In this document: piece by piece, positions 12,944 through 25,139 of the stretch
Position numbering within the stretch: the first letter of the stretch is position 1
Layout: every line of letters begins with the position of its first letter
Assembly (NCBI GenBank): GCA_034190875.2
Contig: CM067348.1
Location: 8,203,563 to 8,267,562 of the forward strand
Reading direction: 5' to 3'
Length of the DNA stretch: 64,000 nucleotides
Source: Urechis unicinctus
Taxonomy: Eukaryota > Annelida > Polychaeta > Xenopneusta > Urechidae
Made by a program: the position numbers and the translations under genes
Notes under the pieces: model-generated
The model's input: the letters and a program-made list of their open reading frames with translations, nothing else
Told to the model about the DNA's origin: nothing
Databases searched by the model: none

Positions 12944-14319
12944 GAAATTAATTTGATGGGCAGGTTTTAATTCTTATTAAATCCGGCTGAAGGCTTGATG
13001 TGGTTCGACATCTTGGATGAAGCGTCCATGGTAATGCAGTACATTGTTGACAATGCGGTACGTCACTGGCTTTACGGCGCTTCATTCCATATGTGGTTTT
13101 TCTTTGTCGATGATGCTCCATTGGCTGTGATGCTCCATTGGCTGTGATGCTCCACTCGCTGTGATGCTCCATCATCTAAGATGCGCCATTGTGGCACTCG
13201 AGTCTTGGAACGACCTTCTCTAGGACCATTTATGTATAAAGTATATAAACGGTCAAGGAGGAAGGCTATTACCTGCAGTGTCCAGGCAGGCTCTTTAGGG
13301 AGGCCATATTGATAAATGCTGACGGACTGAACATCACCAGATCACTAATGACGAAACGAAAAAGGATATGCACTTCCTCCATCACAACCCCTATTATATC
13401 ACCACATGGTATGCACGGCGCATGACTCCCCTAAACACACATCCACTCTACCCCCACCCCCACCCCACCCCACCCCCGCCACTACGCCACTCCTCCACCC
13501 CACATCCCAAATATACCTTCCCGTGTGATCCAACCCGAGCTTGTGTGGTCGTGTTTGCCCGAGGTTGTCTAATATTGATGACTCGTGACACTCAAGCATT
13601 ACAGTCCAGCCATACTTCGAGCATTCCCATATTAAAAAAACAGGCAGCGCGGATCCAGGTAGGTCATAGGTGACATATGTGTTTGCTCGGACATCAATCT
13701 TGCGTCGCTATAGTTCACTTCGCACGTGAACTTTTTCGCATGTGACGCAGATGTCGCCGAGTCTAGCGCCCACCCCAGCCGGGCTGTCCCGCCAGACACA
13801 ACGAGGCTATTGTTGGAGATGAGTTAAGGCGGCTGTGTTTTCTTGTCAACATGAGGTGTTTGAAGTAAAACGGTTCTGAATTCGGCGAAATATACACCAG
13901 TTCTATACCGACCTGAGGCGTAGATGTGGATAGATACGCCAGGTTTCAGCGCTATGGTCCGGGGTGAGGAGTGAAAGCGAAAGGGTTTATGTCTACCTGA
14001 TTAAGACCCGCGTACCGTGCGTAGGCGTAAGGTTGCAACTAGAACACGCCAGGACAGCAGACCGCACTTGTTGCTCAGCGTGAACAGTCACAGATAACCG
14101 CGCGTATTCGCAGCAGCGACATCCCGTGTTGGGGGGGGTAATCGACATCAAACAGCTGGTATGAGCGCTATTTTATATTCGGACGTTCGGCGCGTGTGAA
14201 CGTCACCGTTAATCCACAGCAGTGATCCCATTTTAATTGAGCTGCCATTTGCTGGGGTTGCGCCTGCCGTGTGGACGTCTAACCTGCTAACAGTTAACGT
14301 GCTGTGTGTTAAACAGGAG

Positions 14320-14379
14320 ATGGGCGACAGGTGCGTCAAGCGACTCTCCCTTTCCGGGATGTCCAGCGAGCTAACCGAG
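14320..14379 (+). CDS. Possible first coding exon of plakin gene 1
   Basis: An ATG is followed by 20 codons starting MGDRCVKRLSLSGM and ending at a good donor (GAG then GTAGGT) in phase 0, which matches the phase-0 start of the next exon at 15300. It has no counterpart among the gene 2 exons, so it would be a separate promoter and N-terminus. An acceptor-like TTAAACAG lies just before it, so it might instead be internal. Confidence 0.4.
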
Positions 14380-17300
14380 GTAGGTGGGCTTCGTTGTTGA
14401 CAGTGATGTACCGACGCACTGGTCACTATTTCTTACTGACAGCATATAAACGACTACCCGCTATGAGTGGACGATTGTCCTCCGGGCTATTGGACGATAC
14501 GTCGATATTTCGCCACTGAGGACGTGCCTGGCTTGTCTAAGCTGTGGCTTGTCGGTTTCTATCTTGGTTACTTTTTTAGTAATTAACATTTACGTTGGAA
14601 GTTGTATTCTGACGTTATGTTGGCAGTTGTACACTGACGTTATGTTGACATTTCTATACTGACATTACAATGGAAGTGCTACACTGACGTTACGTTGACA
14701 TTTCTATACTGACGTTACAATGGAAGTGCTACACTGACGTTACGTTGGCATTTGTAATCTGACGCTATAATTATGTTCTATATTGACATTAAGGTGGCAG
14801 GTTTTTTTACTTAAGTTATCTTGACAGTTGTTTACTGACGTTATGTACTAGACTTAAGATATATGTACGTTTATAGTTTTATAATGGCTTTCTAAATGTC
14901 GTTCTGAACTGAAGTCGCATCGACAGTTTTATAAAGACTTTTGTTCACGTTGTATATTGAAGTTACTTTTACAGTTCTATACTAACATTACGTTTACAGT
15001 TATATACTGACATTACGTTTAACGTTGTACACTGACGTAACGTTTACAGCACTACATTGACGTAACGTTTACAGTACTACATTGACGTAACGTTTACAGT
15101 ACTACATTGACGTAACGTTTACAGTACTACATTGACGTAACGTTTACAGTACTACATTGGCGTAACGTTTACAGTACTACACTGACGTAACGTTTACAGT
15201 ACTACATTGGCGTAACGTTTACAGTACTACACTGACGTAACGTTTACAGTACTACATTGACGTAACGTTTACAGTACTACACTGACGTAACGTTTACAGT
15301 ACTACATTGACGTGATCAACCTGGAGCGGGATATGAACTCCACCATACAGAAGATGGGGGAGGAAATACAGCAAGCCCGAGAAGGCAAGGAATACATCGC
15401 CCCCGATCTCTTCATATCAACCACAAAGGTACACACCAACCAGATACTATTTGGGTCAGTGACAATATCACCCCTCCTTGACCACCCCCCCCCCCCCCCC
15501 CCTCAAGCCCAACACCTGTTAGTGGTCACCAACATATTACCTACCAGACATGACTAGAATGTTACAGCGAAAAGATGTTAAGCAGCCAGTTATGACCGTT
15601 ATCAGCGATGTGACGTCACACTTAGTAGCCCTATAGCGCTCATTAATTGCGGCTTACTTTATTTCGAGTGATGTATCTTGGATCTCATAACTATTCGAGT
15701 CCTTATCGGATATGGTAAAATGAGTCTGATGTTGGTTGTCACCGCATCTGATTGTGTCCGCTAGGTCGCGCCACCGCACGTGATTGTGTCCGCTAGGTCG
15801 CGCCACCGTACAGTTGATTTCCGCTTGTGTTAGACAGACAAAATAAACAAATTTGTTGTTTTTCCACTTCGTGTGCGCGCAAATGCTGTTTGATTGCCGA
15901 CAATGGTTCGTACAGTCCTTTCATCTACGATGGTTAGTCAATTGAACAAGTGGAACTACTGAGCACGCACCGTATGTTTTCGCATCTCACACAAATATAC
16001 GATGACAAAATTGTACGTCAGCCGTATCAAATAGATCACGTGACTTCATGTCCGAGATAAGTCACTGGTCCACATCCCCCTCGTCGAAATGCGAGGAGTT
16101 TGAATACCATTAATATATGTTTCTTTATTTATTTCATCACAATGACATCAACATTCTTTTGACTGGACAGCGGTCATGCGTTTGAAGCTTATGATATATT
16201 ATTTGAAAGGTCAAACACGTTAATGCTACTTATTGATTTTACAATCCTTTCAGTTCCCTGTATTCGGCATGTCGTTTACCGCTCCGTGTGTGAATGGATT
16301 GCATCACGTGGTTTGTGTAACAGGAGTTGGTGCGTAACTTCGGTGAATGGCGGGACCGAACGAGTGAGTTGACAGAGAGAGGCCAGAGGGCGCCGAGCCT
16401 CACTGTCACCTCAAATAGCCTCACGGCCCAGTGTTCATACCACAGCGACAAGGTGGGTACTCTTAAGTGCTTAACAAGACGGAAACTCCAATCAATTAAA
16501 TAATGATGCAAACCTCGGACTGTCTGTATCCTATCATTAGTTAGCGTGGGGAGGTTGTGGCGTTATCGGTTGATGGATGTGACTTGTGATCTGAAACTGG
16601 ATTTAGCTCATTGATGAGGTCATAGTTGAGACAAGGTCATCTAGTGCAGCACACGGCCACCACCGCCTGTCAGTGTTCCCTATCAACTCACTGTGCGGCG
16701 TGTGGTCGATATACCATCATGGCATTAACGGTTTCCCCTTCATGTGTCTTCGTCGATATGTTTTCAAGCGGTGCGCGCACATGGTTATTAACTGATGACG
16801 TCAGCATTACCTGTGTTTACACGGTGCGCACATGGTCATTAACTGATGACGTCAGAATTATCTGTGTTTACACGGTGCGCACATGGTCATTAATTGATGA
16901 CGTCAGCATAATCTGTGTTTAGTTCCACATAACGCTTGATGACCCATGTCGCGTGACACCAGGTGCGACTTCTGGAGTGGTGTCCTAATGTTACAATCGG
17001 CCCCATCCATCAATATCAGGATGACGAAGTTGACGTCAGCCCATGTTATTCATTTCAATCCTCGCTCTCCTGCCCTCGCTTCTCTAATCAGCCATTGTCC
17101 ACGAATATCAGGGCCCGAAGGTTGACTGTTCACGGGATAACATGACAGGTTCAGCAATTCATGGAAGGACAAGCCCTACCCTCTTTAGCTCCTATCATGT
17201 ATTATTGAACATATCACTGGCACATGCCGCCTTTGAACACAACATATATTAGAATGTCTCGTCGCTATCTCACCGAGCAGATGATAATATCATTTTTTAC

Positions 17301-20300
17301 GGCTACTGTTTCGTCTGATAAACTCGTGAAATGACGACCTCCAATCTACCACATTCTTTGGTCGCCTCTGTTTATGGTCGAAGAAACAAATGAACTCAAT
17401 GAGGGGTTTTTTTTACGCATCTCGCCAACTGCCCTCACTATCTAGCGAGTATAAAACTGGAGCGGCCACGAGGGTATATAGCTGGAAATACCATGAATTT
17501 CTCCAGCCCTTTATCAAAACACATTTTGTATGTGTTTGTCAAAATGTTTTTGGTTGTGTCGATACTGTGCACACTGGCCGACCATGACAGGCCGGTGTTG
17601 TTTTCCGGAAAGGGGTTTGTCCTCAGCTTACAGAATAGAAGTGTGATAACAGGCCTGCTTTACAGAATGAATGTGTGATTACAGGACCAATTTATCAAAC
17701 TCATGTGTGATTACAGGCCAACTTTATGTGTGATTACAGGTGGCAATGGAAGCTGGAGACCAACTTACTGTCATCGACACATCAGTACCTAACAAGCTCA
17801 AAGTAAGCTCAGCACATGGCTCTAGAAACGCCTCCTTCTTGCATATTTCCCAGTGTGCATTCACTTGTTAGACACCCCTACCCCGATCCTACCTACGTCA
17901 TCAACACTTCCATACCTTATATTGACGCATTAAAACTTATGTTGTGGAACTAAGGTTTACAGTCCGATGTTCTGTTTTGAACAATGATGTTGATTACATC
18001 GAAATCGGTTCAATAAGAAAGACCATTTGTGAATTGTTGGAATGAGAATGGCCCAACGGAAAGTGATTTGTTCAGGATGGCATAATGATAATTGATTAGG
18101 TGAGAACTCACCAGAAAAGAATTGATTGGTTGAGGATGGCCCTGTGATATTTGATTGATTCCGGATGGCCCAGGAATAATTGATTGATTCCAGATGGCCC
18201 AGGAATAATTGATTGATTCCGGATGGCCCAGGAATAATTGATCAATTGAGGATGGCCCAGTGATATTTGATTGATTCCGGATGGCCCAGGAATTATTGAT
18301 TGATTGAGGATGGCCCAGTGATATTTGATTGATTGAGGATGGCCCAGGAATAATTGATTGATTGAGAATGGCCCAGTGATATTTGATTGATTTCGGATGG
18401 CCCAGGAATAATTGATTTATTGAGGATGGCCTAGCAAGAATTGATTTATTGAGGATGGCCCAGGAAGAATTGATTGATTGAGGATGACCCAGTGACAATT
18501 GATAAGGTGAGAAGGGCCCAGCGATAATTGATTGGATCAGGATGGCCCATTGATAATTTATTGACTGAGGATTGACCAAGGATAAATGACTTGGTAAGGA
18601 TGGTCCAATGATAACTGATTAGGTGAGAATGGCCCAGTGCGAATTGAATTGTTGAGAGTGGCCCAGTGATAGTTGATTGGTTAAGGATGGCAAACCGATA
18701 ACTGATTAGGTGAGTATTGATTGAGTTTGAGGACAAGGTGAAAATTGATTCGATTGTAGTTGGCATGTGTGATTGAATTGGATGACGTTGGCCAAATAAG
18801 AATTACATGAGGGCGGGCAGGTGTGAATAATTGTTAAGAAAATTACCGTGTGAATACTAAATTACTCGGCGTAAACAGTTGATTATGTGTCGATTGAAGG
18901 TGCGTACAGCAAAGGGAGAGGAGGGATACGTACCTGCATTGTCATGTCTGCTGGCCGTGCCGGACAAAAACCCGACGACCGCCTCACAAAGGTACGTGTT
19001 AAGCTAGCTCAATTTGATACAGTGAGATGTGTAGAGCTAGGTGGGGTACAGTCAGGTGAGTAAAGTAGAGAGCTAGGTGAGGTACAGCCAGGTGAGTGGA
19101 GAGCTAGGTGAGGGACAGTTCAGGGTGAGTGGAGAGCTAGGTGAGGTACTAGGTGAGGCACAGTCGTATGAGTAGAGAGCTAGGTGAGGTACAGTCAGGT
19201 AAGCAGGGAGCCAGGTGAGGTACAGTCAGGTGAGCAGGGAGCTAGGTGAGGTACAGTCAGGAGCGGGAGCTAGGTAGAGACAGCTGAGTAGAAGCTAGAG
19301 ATACGGTCAGGTGAGGTACAGTAGAGTAGAGAGCTAGGTGTTCAGGTATTCAGGTACAGCAGGTATAGGCATACATAGACGTAAATACATGACGTCATAT
19401 GTGTAAGTCGGTCTCGCGTCATGACACCTTACATCATGCACACTCTCGTCAGACTGCAGATCCAGCTGCTTACCGCATGGCTCGAGTGTCTACGAAAGAT
19501 GAAATACCTGCTGCTCGACATGCTCCTCAAGAGCACACACCAGCTCACAGATCACTGGGTAAAAACAACTTCCTCTAGTCTCTGTCTTGTCTGTCTTAGT
19601 CCTAAAGTAACCTATGACCCCTTCCTCTAGTCTCTGTCTTGTCTGTCTCAGTTCTCGTGTAACCTATGACCCTTTCCTCTAGTCTCTGTCCTGTCTGTCT
19701 CAGTCCTGCTGTAACCTATGACCTTTTCTTCTCGTCTCAGTCTTGTCTGTCTCAGTCCTATAGTAACCTATGACCTTTTCTTCTCGTCTCTGTCATGTCT
19801 GTTTCAGTCCTGCTGTAACCTATGACCCCTTCCTACGTTTACTTCTCCACTAGTGTGAGGCCCAATGTATATATCGTGTATTTGATCACGGGTCAAGGCA
19901 ATGGATGGTTATTTCTTGAAATTAAGTTTTACCGACACCTTTTTGATATTAGATATCGATTATCTTAAAAACCTAAATTGTATGTGGTCCATTAGAATTC
20001 GATGCGTACCTCTCAAGTGAACGGCACTTCTTTTTTACATACAGCTCTCCCTGTGAGTGCTTCGATTTTTTATCGGCTATTATTGCTTGGAAATCACTCG
20101 TCTGCAATTCCCACGAAAGTCTACAAAAACACTTCCGCCTATTAATAGTTGCGTCGCGTGTTCGTGTTTATGTCAAATTACGACCTATATAGTTATACGG
20201 CCCCCGGATATGGTTTCCTGCAAACATTTATTCTACATTTAATAGGTTGCATCCATTGTCGACTAACTTACTGTTTACAGAAGAGTACGCTGTGACCCGG

Positions 20301-20952
20301 GGCCCTGTCTTTAATCAATGATAATCCCATCCCTGTGATAGAGAGCAATTCCTGTTGCGATATTTTGATCCGATTCTCTTCAATTTCACTCGGAACAATT
20401 TGGTTGCGTGTTACAGCAAGAAAGCGCGACCAACGATGACGTCAGCTCGACGTCGATAGAGAAGGTCATTCGGCGATTCAAGCGCGTGACCAAGTCGGCT
20501 GACCGCCGTGACAAACCAGTCGACTACTCACGTCTGCACAGCAACCTGACCAGGTACGAACGTCGTCGTCGTCGTCGTCATCGGCGATGTCGTCAGGATG
20601 TTGAGGTTGTTGCTATTATTTTCATCTTCAGAAGCATGGTCTTCAGCGTTAGTAGCGATCTCCTCTTGCTTATCATCGATATCCTCGTTATCATCATCAA
20701 TCATCATCATCATCATCGTGATTCATCTTGATCAGTATAATCATCATGATCAGCCTTATTATCGTCATCATCATCATCATCATGATTCATCTTGATCAGT
20801 ATCATCATCATGATCAGCCTTATTATCGTTATCATCATCATCATCATGATTCATCTTGATCTGTATAATCATCATGATCAGCCTTATTATCGTCATCACC
20901 ATCATCATCATCATGATTCATCTTGATCAGTATCATCATCATGATCAGCCTT

Positions 20953-20990
<38 letters not shown>

Positions 20991-23234
20991 ATAATCATCA
21001 TGATCAGCCTTATTATCGTTATCATTTTCATCATCACCTTATTTTCCTCATCTGTATCATCATAAGAATCATGATTATCGTTATCACCTTTATCAATACA
21101 ATCGCCATCATCGCTATTATCAGTATATTCATCAATATCATATTTAACAATATTATATCATCGTCATTATCATTATCGTTTTCATCTTCATCAATATTTT
21201 CGTCATCGTCATCATTAACACCAGCAGCATTCCTCGTCTATATCGTCGTCCTCGCCACAACCCCCACCCACCCACTTCCCCCATTCACCCCAACCCCTGC
21301 CCCCACTAAGACCCCCCTATGTTGATGACTTGTACAGGATTGAGCGTGAGATGGCGCGTTGCGACCACAAAGACTCGGACAGACTAGTACACGATGTCCA
21401 CTCACTTGACACGGCCGTCCTCTCATTACAGGTACAGCCAACTCAGTTGAATACAAATATATCCCTAAAAACTGTGGAATACTCAACTTAATTCGGGTTT
21501 ATCTCAGAAAACTGGGCAATTCTAATTAAACTACTCTAAAGTATATAATATTTATCTATGTCAGTATCAATCCTGGTCATTACTTGCCATTACTAACCGA
21601 TGACGTTGTGACCTCAGAGCTATCACCACGCGTTCGACGATTTTCGAGTCTCCCTGGAGAAAGCTGTCATTCCCATCAAGCTCACTGACAAGTGGTCGAC
21701 ATCTGCGTCCATCGCACGCAACGGCATTTGCAAGTAAGACCCTACGACTTCTCATTAAGGCGCAATGAGGTCAATCATATTAGTCCATATGTACCACGCT
21801 ACTGCCTATGATGCAGGCTTTGCATTCTGGTCGCCAGAGGGCCTTGTCGACTTTGGTTTATTACGCCGCAGTCGCACACCTTAAAACGTCGGGATTTTAA
21901 TTTATTTTTCTAAAGTCATCGTTACCGCCAGTATAGAGTTCGTTGGTATCTATCATGGCTGAATTCATTTACTTAGTTGCCTGATTTCACGCCAACGCCC
22001 TCTGCTATGAGCGACCCTCGCTGAGTTAACATCCAATCGTTCGTGTTTTAAAAGATGATAATTGTTCGTAATTGTTGATCAAGCTCTTTATTGGCACTCG
22101 ATATAACAAATAACGATTCATTTCAGTGCTCAATAGTTGATGCAATTTGCGAAATTGATCAATCATTGATGTTTTATTTCACATTGGATGTCCATTTTAC
22201 ACCCAGAGTACGTCATAAATCTACGTACAATGAAACAGACTCTGCGGAAACGGCTTTTTATGTCAATTACATTACACTCTAAATGTCGTTGTCTGCATTG
22301 TCTATGACTAGGTACATCGAGGTCAAGGTTATGCTAGAGAGCGTAGAGACGCGGGAGGAAGTGGAGTACATACGGGACCCCGAGTCCAGCTCAGCAGGCT
22401 CCGGTTCTTCTCGGCAGCAAATCAAAGCAGACCAAATTACATCAATATCCGGTGGAACAAGAATGAAGTTCGTTATAAAGAGCGTGGTGGACCCGTGTTC
22501 TGGGAAGGATATATCTCTGCATGATGCCATTGATGCAGGCATAATTAACCAAACAACGGGAATGTATATCAATCTAAATACGGCAAGGGTATGTCGATCC
22601 CTGTGGCAATGAATGAAGGTCACATCAAGGTTGAATACACGACTGAGAAGAAGCTCAAGGAGAAAACCACGGCGATGGGTCTGATTTCGATAACAACCAT
22701 CGATCGTGACGTCAGCTATGAGCTTATCGGCGCTATTGACCCGAACACAGGCGAGAGATTAACGTCAACGAGGCTCGTGACCGGAAGTTGCTGGACGACG
22801 CGGCAGGTGTCTTTCAGATCAGTACGACGGGCGAGACACTGAGTGTGGAAGACGCCGTGGAGGCCGGCTGGATCCTGGCGAAATATCAAACCGACACAGG
22901 CGAACCAGTCTACAGCACTAAAACATACGCTGTCAAATCTGTGGTGGATCAAGAAAAGAAGGAAAAGATCCCTTTCCACGAGGCGGTGCTGCGAGGACTC
23001 GTCGACCGGGACACGGCCTCATACGTCCACAATGTGACGGGAGAAAAGATTCCTGTGTCCATCGCGATTGGCAAAGGTTTCCTGAAGGCGGAGCGGGTCA
23101 AGGACGGTACGGGACTGAACATAGAGACAGAAAATAGGATCGTAGTTAACAAAGTCGAGCAACTGAGGAAAGGACTGATCAACCCCGCTAACGCACTGAG
23201 TGCCCTCCGTAAAGCCACACTGGCCGCCAAATAG
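14320..23234 (+). CDS. Plakin gene 1: plakin/SH3 segment plus plectin-type repeats
   Basis: Cytolinker-type protein of about 616 residues. Exons with matching phases: 14320-14379 (possible first exon), 15300-15428, 16324-16452, 17740-17802, 18900-18991, 19453-19558, 20417-20553, 21338-21431, 21618-21733, 22312-23234. The YYIDV exon start matches the FF.D motif of plakin spectrin repeats. An SH3 fold runs from LTAQCSYHSDK to GYVPALSCLL, across three exons, and spectrin-like helices follow. The last exon holds three plectin-type repeats. Compared with vertebrate plakins the N-terminal spectrin repeats and any rod are missing; upstream exons may exist that I could not find. Gene 2 downstream is its paralog. 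The last exon needs two one-base corrections to stay in frame (see findings), so it is either mis-assembled or decaying. The family call is firm; the first exon is weak. Confidence 0.8.
14590..15311 (+). repeat. 25-bp minisatellite carrying splice acceptors
   Basis: Degenerate at the left, near-perfect from about 15030. The unit is CGTAACGTTTACAG then TACTACATTGA. Eleven copies of CGTTTACAG occur; the last, ending at 15299, is the acceptor of the plakin exon that starts TACTACATTGACGTG. The array therefore overlaps the first 14 bases of the exon. Confidence 0.92.
15513..15632. mobile_element. MITE-like element, truncated copy 3
   Basis: Right half of the family at 4488-4812 and 7555-7917, inside an intron of plakin gene 1. 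It keeps CAGACATGACTAGAATG, GTTATCAGCGATG and the terminal GTGACGTCACACTTAGTAGCCCTA. The left end abuts a poly-C run at 15485-15502, where the copy was probably cut. Confidence 0.65.
16324..18991 (+). CDS. SH3 region of plakin gene 1
   Basis: Three exons (16324-16452, 17740-17802, 18900-18991) form the stretch from a helical ELVRNF...TERGQRAP segment into an SH3-like fold: CSYHSDK (first strand), VAMEAGDQLTVID (the GD/GE turn and RT-loop region), LKVRTAKGEEGYVPALSCLL (the VP.. strand). Plakins carry such an atypical SH3 inside a spectrin repeat. Gene 2 encodes the same fold with one intron fewer. The acceptor before VRTA (ATTGAAG) has a poor pyrimidine tract but is fixed by phase and by alignment to gene 2. 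Confidence 0.75.
16770..16925. repeat. 51-bp repeat with CRE palindromes, three copies
   Basis: Three copies of a unit reading GGTGCGCACATGGTCATTAA, then CTGATGACGTCAGCAT, then CTGTGTTTACAC. Each contains the full palindrome TGACGTCA. It lies in the intron before exon 17740. Confidence 0.85.
17640..17739 (+). repeat. Duplicated acceptor segment TGTGATTACAG
   Basis: TGTGATAACAG/TGTGATTACAG occurs four times within 100 bp; the last copy, ending at 17739, is the acceptor used by the SH3 exon at 17740. Confidence 0.8.
18010..18745. repeat. 29-bp minisatellite
   Basis: Units built on GGATGGCCCAGTGATA or GGATGGCCCAGGAATAA followed by TTGATTGATT. Lies in the intron between 17802 and 18900. Long open frames on the minus strand are a by-product of the period. 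Confidence 0.9.
19020..19345. repeat. Approximately 31-bp minisatellite with CAG-GTGAG motifs
   Basis: Units contain GAGAGCTAGGTGAGGTACAG followed by TCAGGTGAGTA. It starts about 30 bp after the donor at 18992, and many copies contain CAGGTGAG, a near-consensus 5' splice site. Confidence 0.85.
19560..19832. repeat. 60-bp tandem repeat starting at a donor
   Basis: Five copies of a unit including CTTCCTCTAGTCTCTGTCTT and GTAACCTATGACCC begin within a few bases of the splice donor at 19559. Confidence 0.9.
20560..21190. repeat. (ATC)n-rich microsatellite block
   Basis: Long CAT/ATC trinucleotide tracts interrupted by a recurring ATGATTCATCTTGATCAGTA segment. Begins right after the donor at 20554, with a (CGT)n patch first. 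Confidence 0.92.
22312..23234 (+). CDS. Plectin-type repeat exon of plakin gene 1
   Basis: Terminal exon; acceptor CTATGACTAG, joining in phase to the exon ending 21733. Three repeats are visible by their shared pattern: VVDPCSGKDISLHDAIDAGI, then IGAIDPNTGER...EARDRKLLD, then VVDQEKKEKIPFHEAVLRGL followed by TGEKIPVSIAIGKGFLKAER. Such repeats in plakins bind intermediate filaments in vertebrates. The frame changes at about 22581 and again at about 22757; at each point adding one base restores a continuous repeat protein. It ends ALRKATLAAK and then TAG, the position where gene 2 reads KAASKQN and continues by splicing. Confidence 0.82.
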
Positions 23235-25129
23235 CCGTCGATTATAACCAGTGTGCTTATACTGGAGAGCTGTATATTACCTTGAGGAATATAGGTGGAT
23301 TATTTTTATACATAGTACACGTTGTTTAGTGTTATTTTGTATGAGGGATGTATGAGCAATCCACAGAGTTGTACAAACTTCACAACCCTAGATACGCTGG
23401 GAATAATGACTGACCAGCCGCCTGTACTCTGACCGGACGCCTGTACTCTGACCGGACGCCTGTACTCTGACCGGACGCCTGTACTCCCACCACATACCAT
23501 ACGCATCGCTGGTCCTGTTGGTTAATCCCAGAGAACCGCCAGGGATATATCAATGAACAATTTTATTGCCCTTGTACAACCCCCAACCCAGCTGTGAGAG
23601 CTCATTTAGCCGCGTATCTCTGCCCTGTACATCCTAGTACCCGCACGTCTTGGATGATTTAGTAATTCATAGAAAATGTTCAAAATGACGCCTGCAGCAT
23701 TCAGTGTCCATTCCACCAGCATTGGCTGGTGCAGTTAATGTTACTATGTCAGTTGTTGCCTGCCTTTGGAATATCAGTTTTAATGACCCGTTTACACAGA
23801 AGAACAGCAGTTGTTGTTGTGAATTAATTTCGGGATCTTACATTTTGCGCATGCTTATGTTTGTGTATATACAATCTGCTTTATGCCAGTTCTAGTCGCA
23901 ATTGATGACATGTGCTTTAGTGGAGGATGATGACATCTGTCGTAGTGGAAATCTGCTTTATGGAAATTGGTGGCATCTGCTTAACTGAGGATGACGGCAT
24001 CTGCTTTATGGAGGTTGACGGCATCTGCTTTGTGTAGATTTATAGTATCTGCTTTATAGCACACGCCATCTATTTATCTAACAGGCACGTCAATTTATTT
24101 CCAAAATCAACCAAAGAATGCAAAGAGACTGCCTGGTATGAATGGACCATTGAACGGTGTTAGTGTTGACCGTATCACGACGGAGTGCTTCAATCTTTAC
24201 TGACTTGTTAAAAAACAGGGATTATTTGTCAATTTATTCGCTGTATTGTTGTTTGTTTCTCAAAGAATAAACTATATTTCGTGAAATAAGCACTTTTGTT
24301 TGCTTTATTTTGCAATCAGCGAGCTTTATAACTGTGGCCAAGTGACGTTCATCCGTTGAGCTTGACAATGGACTATTTCCATTATAGCTATAACATGTGA
24401 CAGCAGTGTACCGGGCACTGCGGCTACCTGCTAAAGTGATACCCCAGGTGAATGGGTACTGGTGAGTCTCAGAGAGACCGGCTGTATACAGACGAGATTT
24501 TGCACTATCATACCACTGAGTGGCGCGATGTTGATACCTCCTCATTGATTCCATACGACTTGTGACCGATACGAATCGTCCCCGGAGGAGAACCAATCAC
24601 AAGGTGTAAATATCATATACAAACCTGCTATAAGACCACCTTGGCACCTGATACAAGGTCTATCTGACATGCTTAGTCAGAGTGAAAAATGTAACAATTT
24701 CTCATTTGTTGTGTACGATAGGACTGAAAGAAGTATGCACAGTCCAGATCAGTTTATCAATGGTATGGACTTACTGTAAGTCACATCGCTGTAATTAAAC
24801 ATACCGTTAGAACAAAACACTAGCGAGCCCTTCCACGATAAGCGGTCGTATGTCAACATTGATTTCGAAGTGTACTGTGATGCTTATGACTATTGATATA
24901 CATATAAGCGCTTGCATTGCTTTATATTTCGAAACTGTTTTCTCTCCTACAGTGTGTTCTTGGAGTAATGATTGATCCAACTTTCCAGTAGCATTGCGGT
25001 CATGGCCTCTTCACAAACACATGATACTACTAAATCATACCAAGAAGAAGGAGAAATGAGGAGGGGTTGAGTCGTTAAAACAACTCCATATACAAATCTA
25101 ACTTCATATACAGCATCCTGACAGGCCAA
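23235..25129. other. Intergenic, downstream of plakin gene 1
   Basis: Holds a 19-bp repeat at 23405-23485 (units of TCTGACCGGACGCCTGTAC) and degenerate repeats with ATCTGCTTTA at about 23900-24060. A possible polyadenylation signal is listed separately. I looked here for a KASH-type exon like that of gene 2 and saw none. Confidence 0.5.
24266..24271 (+). promoter_or_regulatory. Possible poly(A) signal for plakin gene 1
   Basis: AATAAA about 1 kb after the stop codon; the nearest canonical hexamer that I noticed on this strand. Confidence 0.3.
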
Positions 25130-25139
25130 AGGTTCATTT

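Noticed and set aside
18010-18766. 189-codon minus-strand frame
   Set aside because: 29-bp array inside a plakin intron on the opposite strand; no domain.
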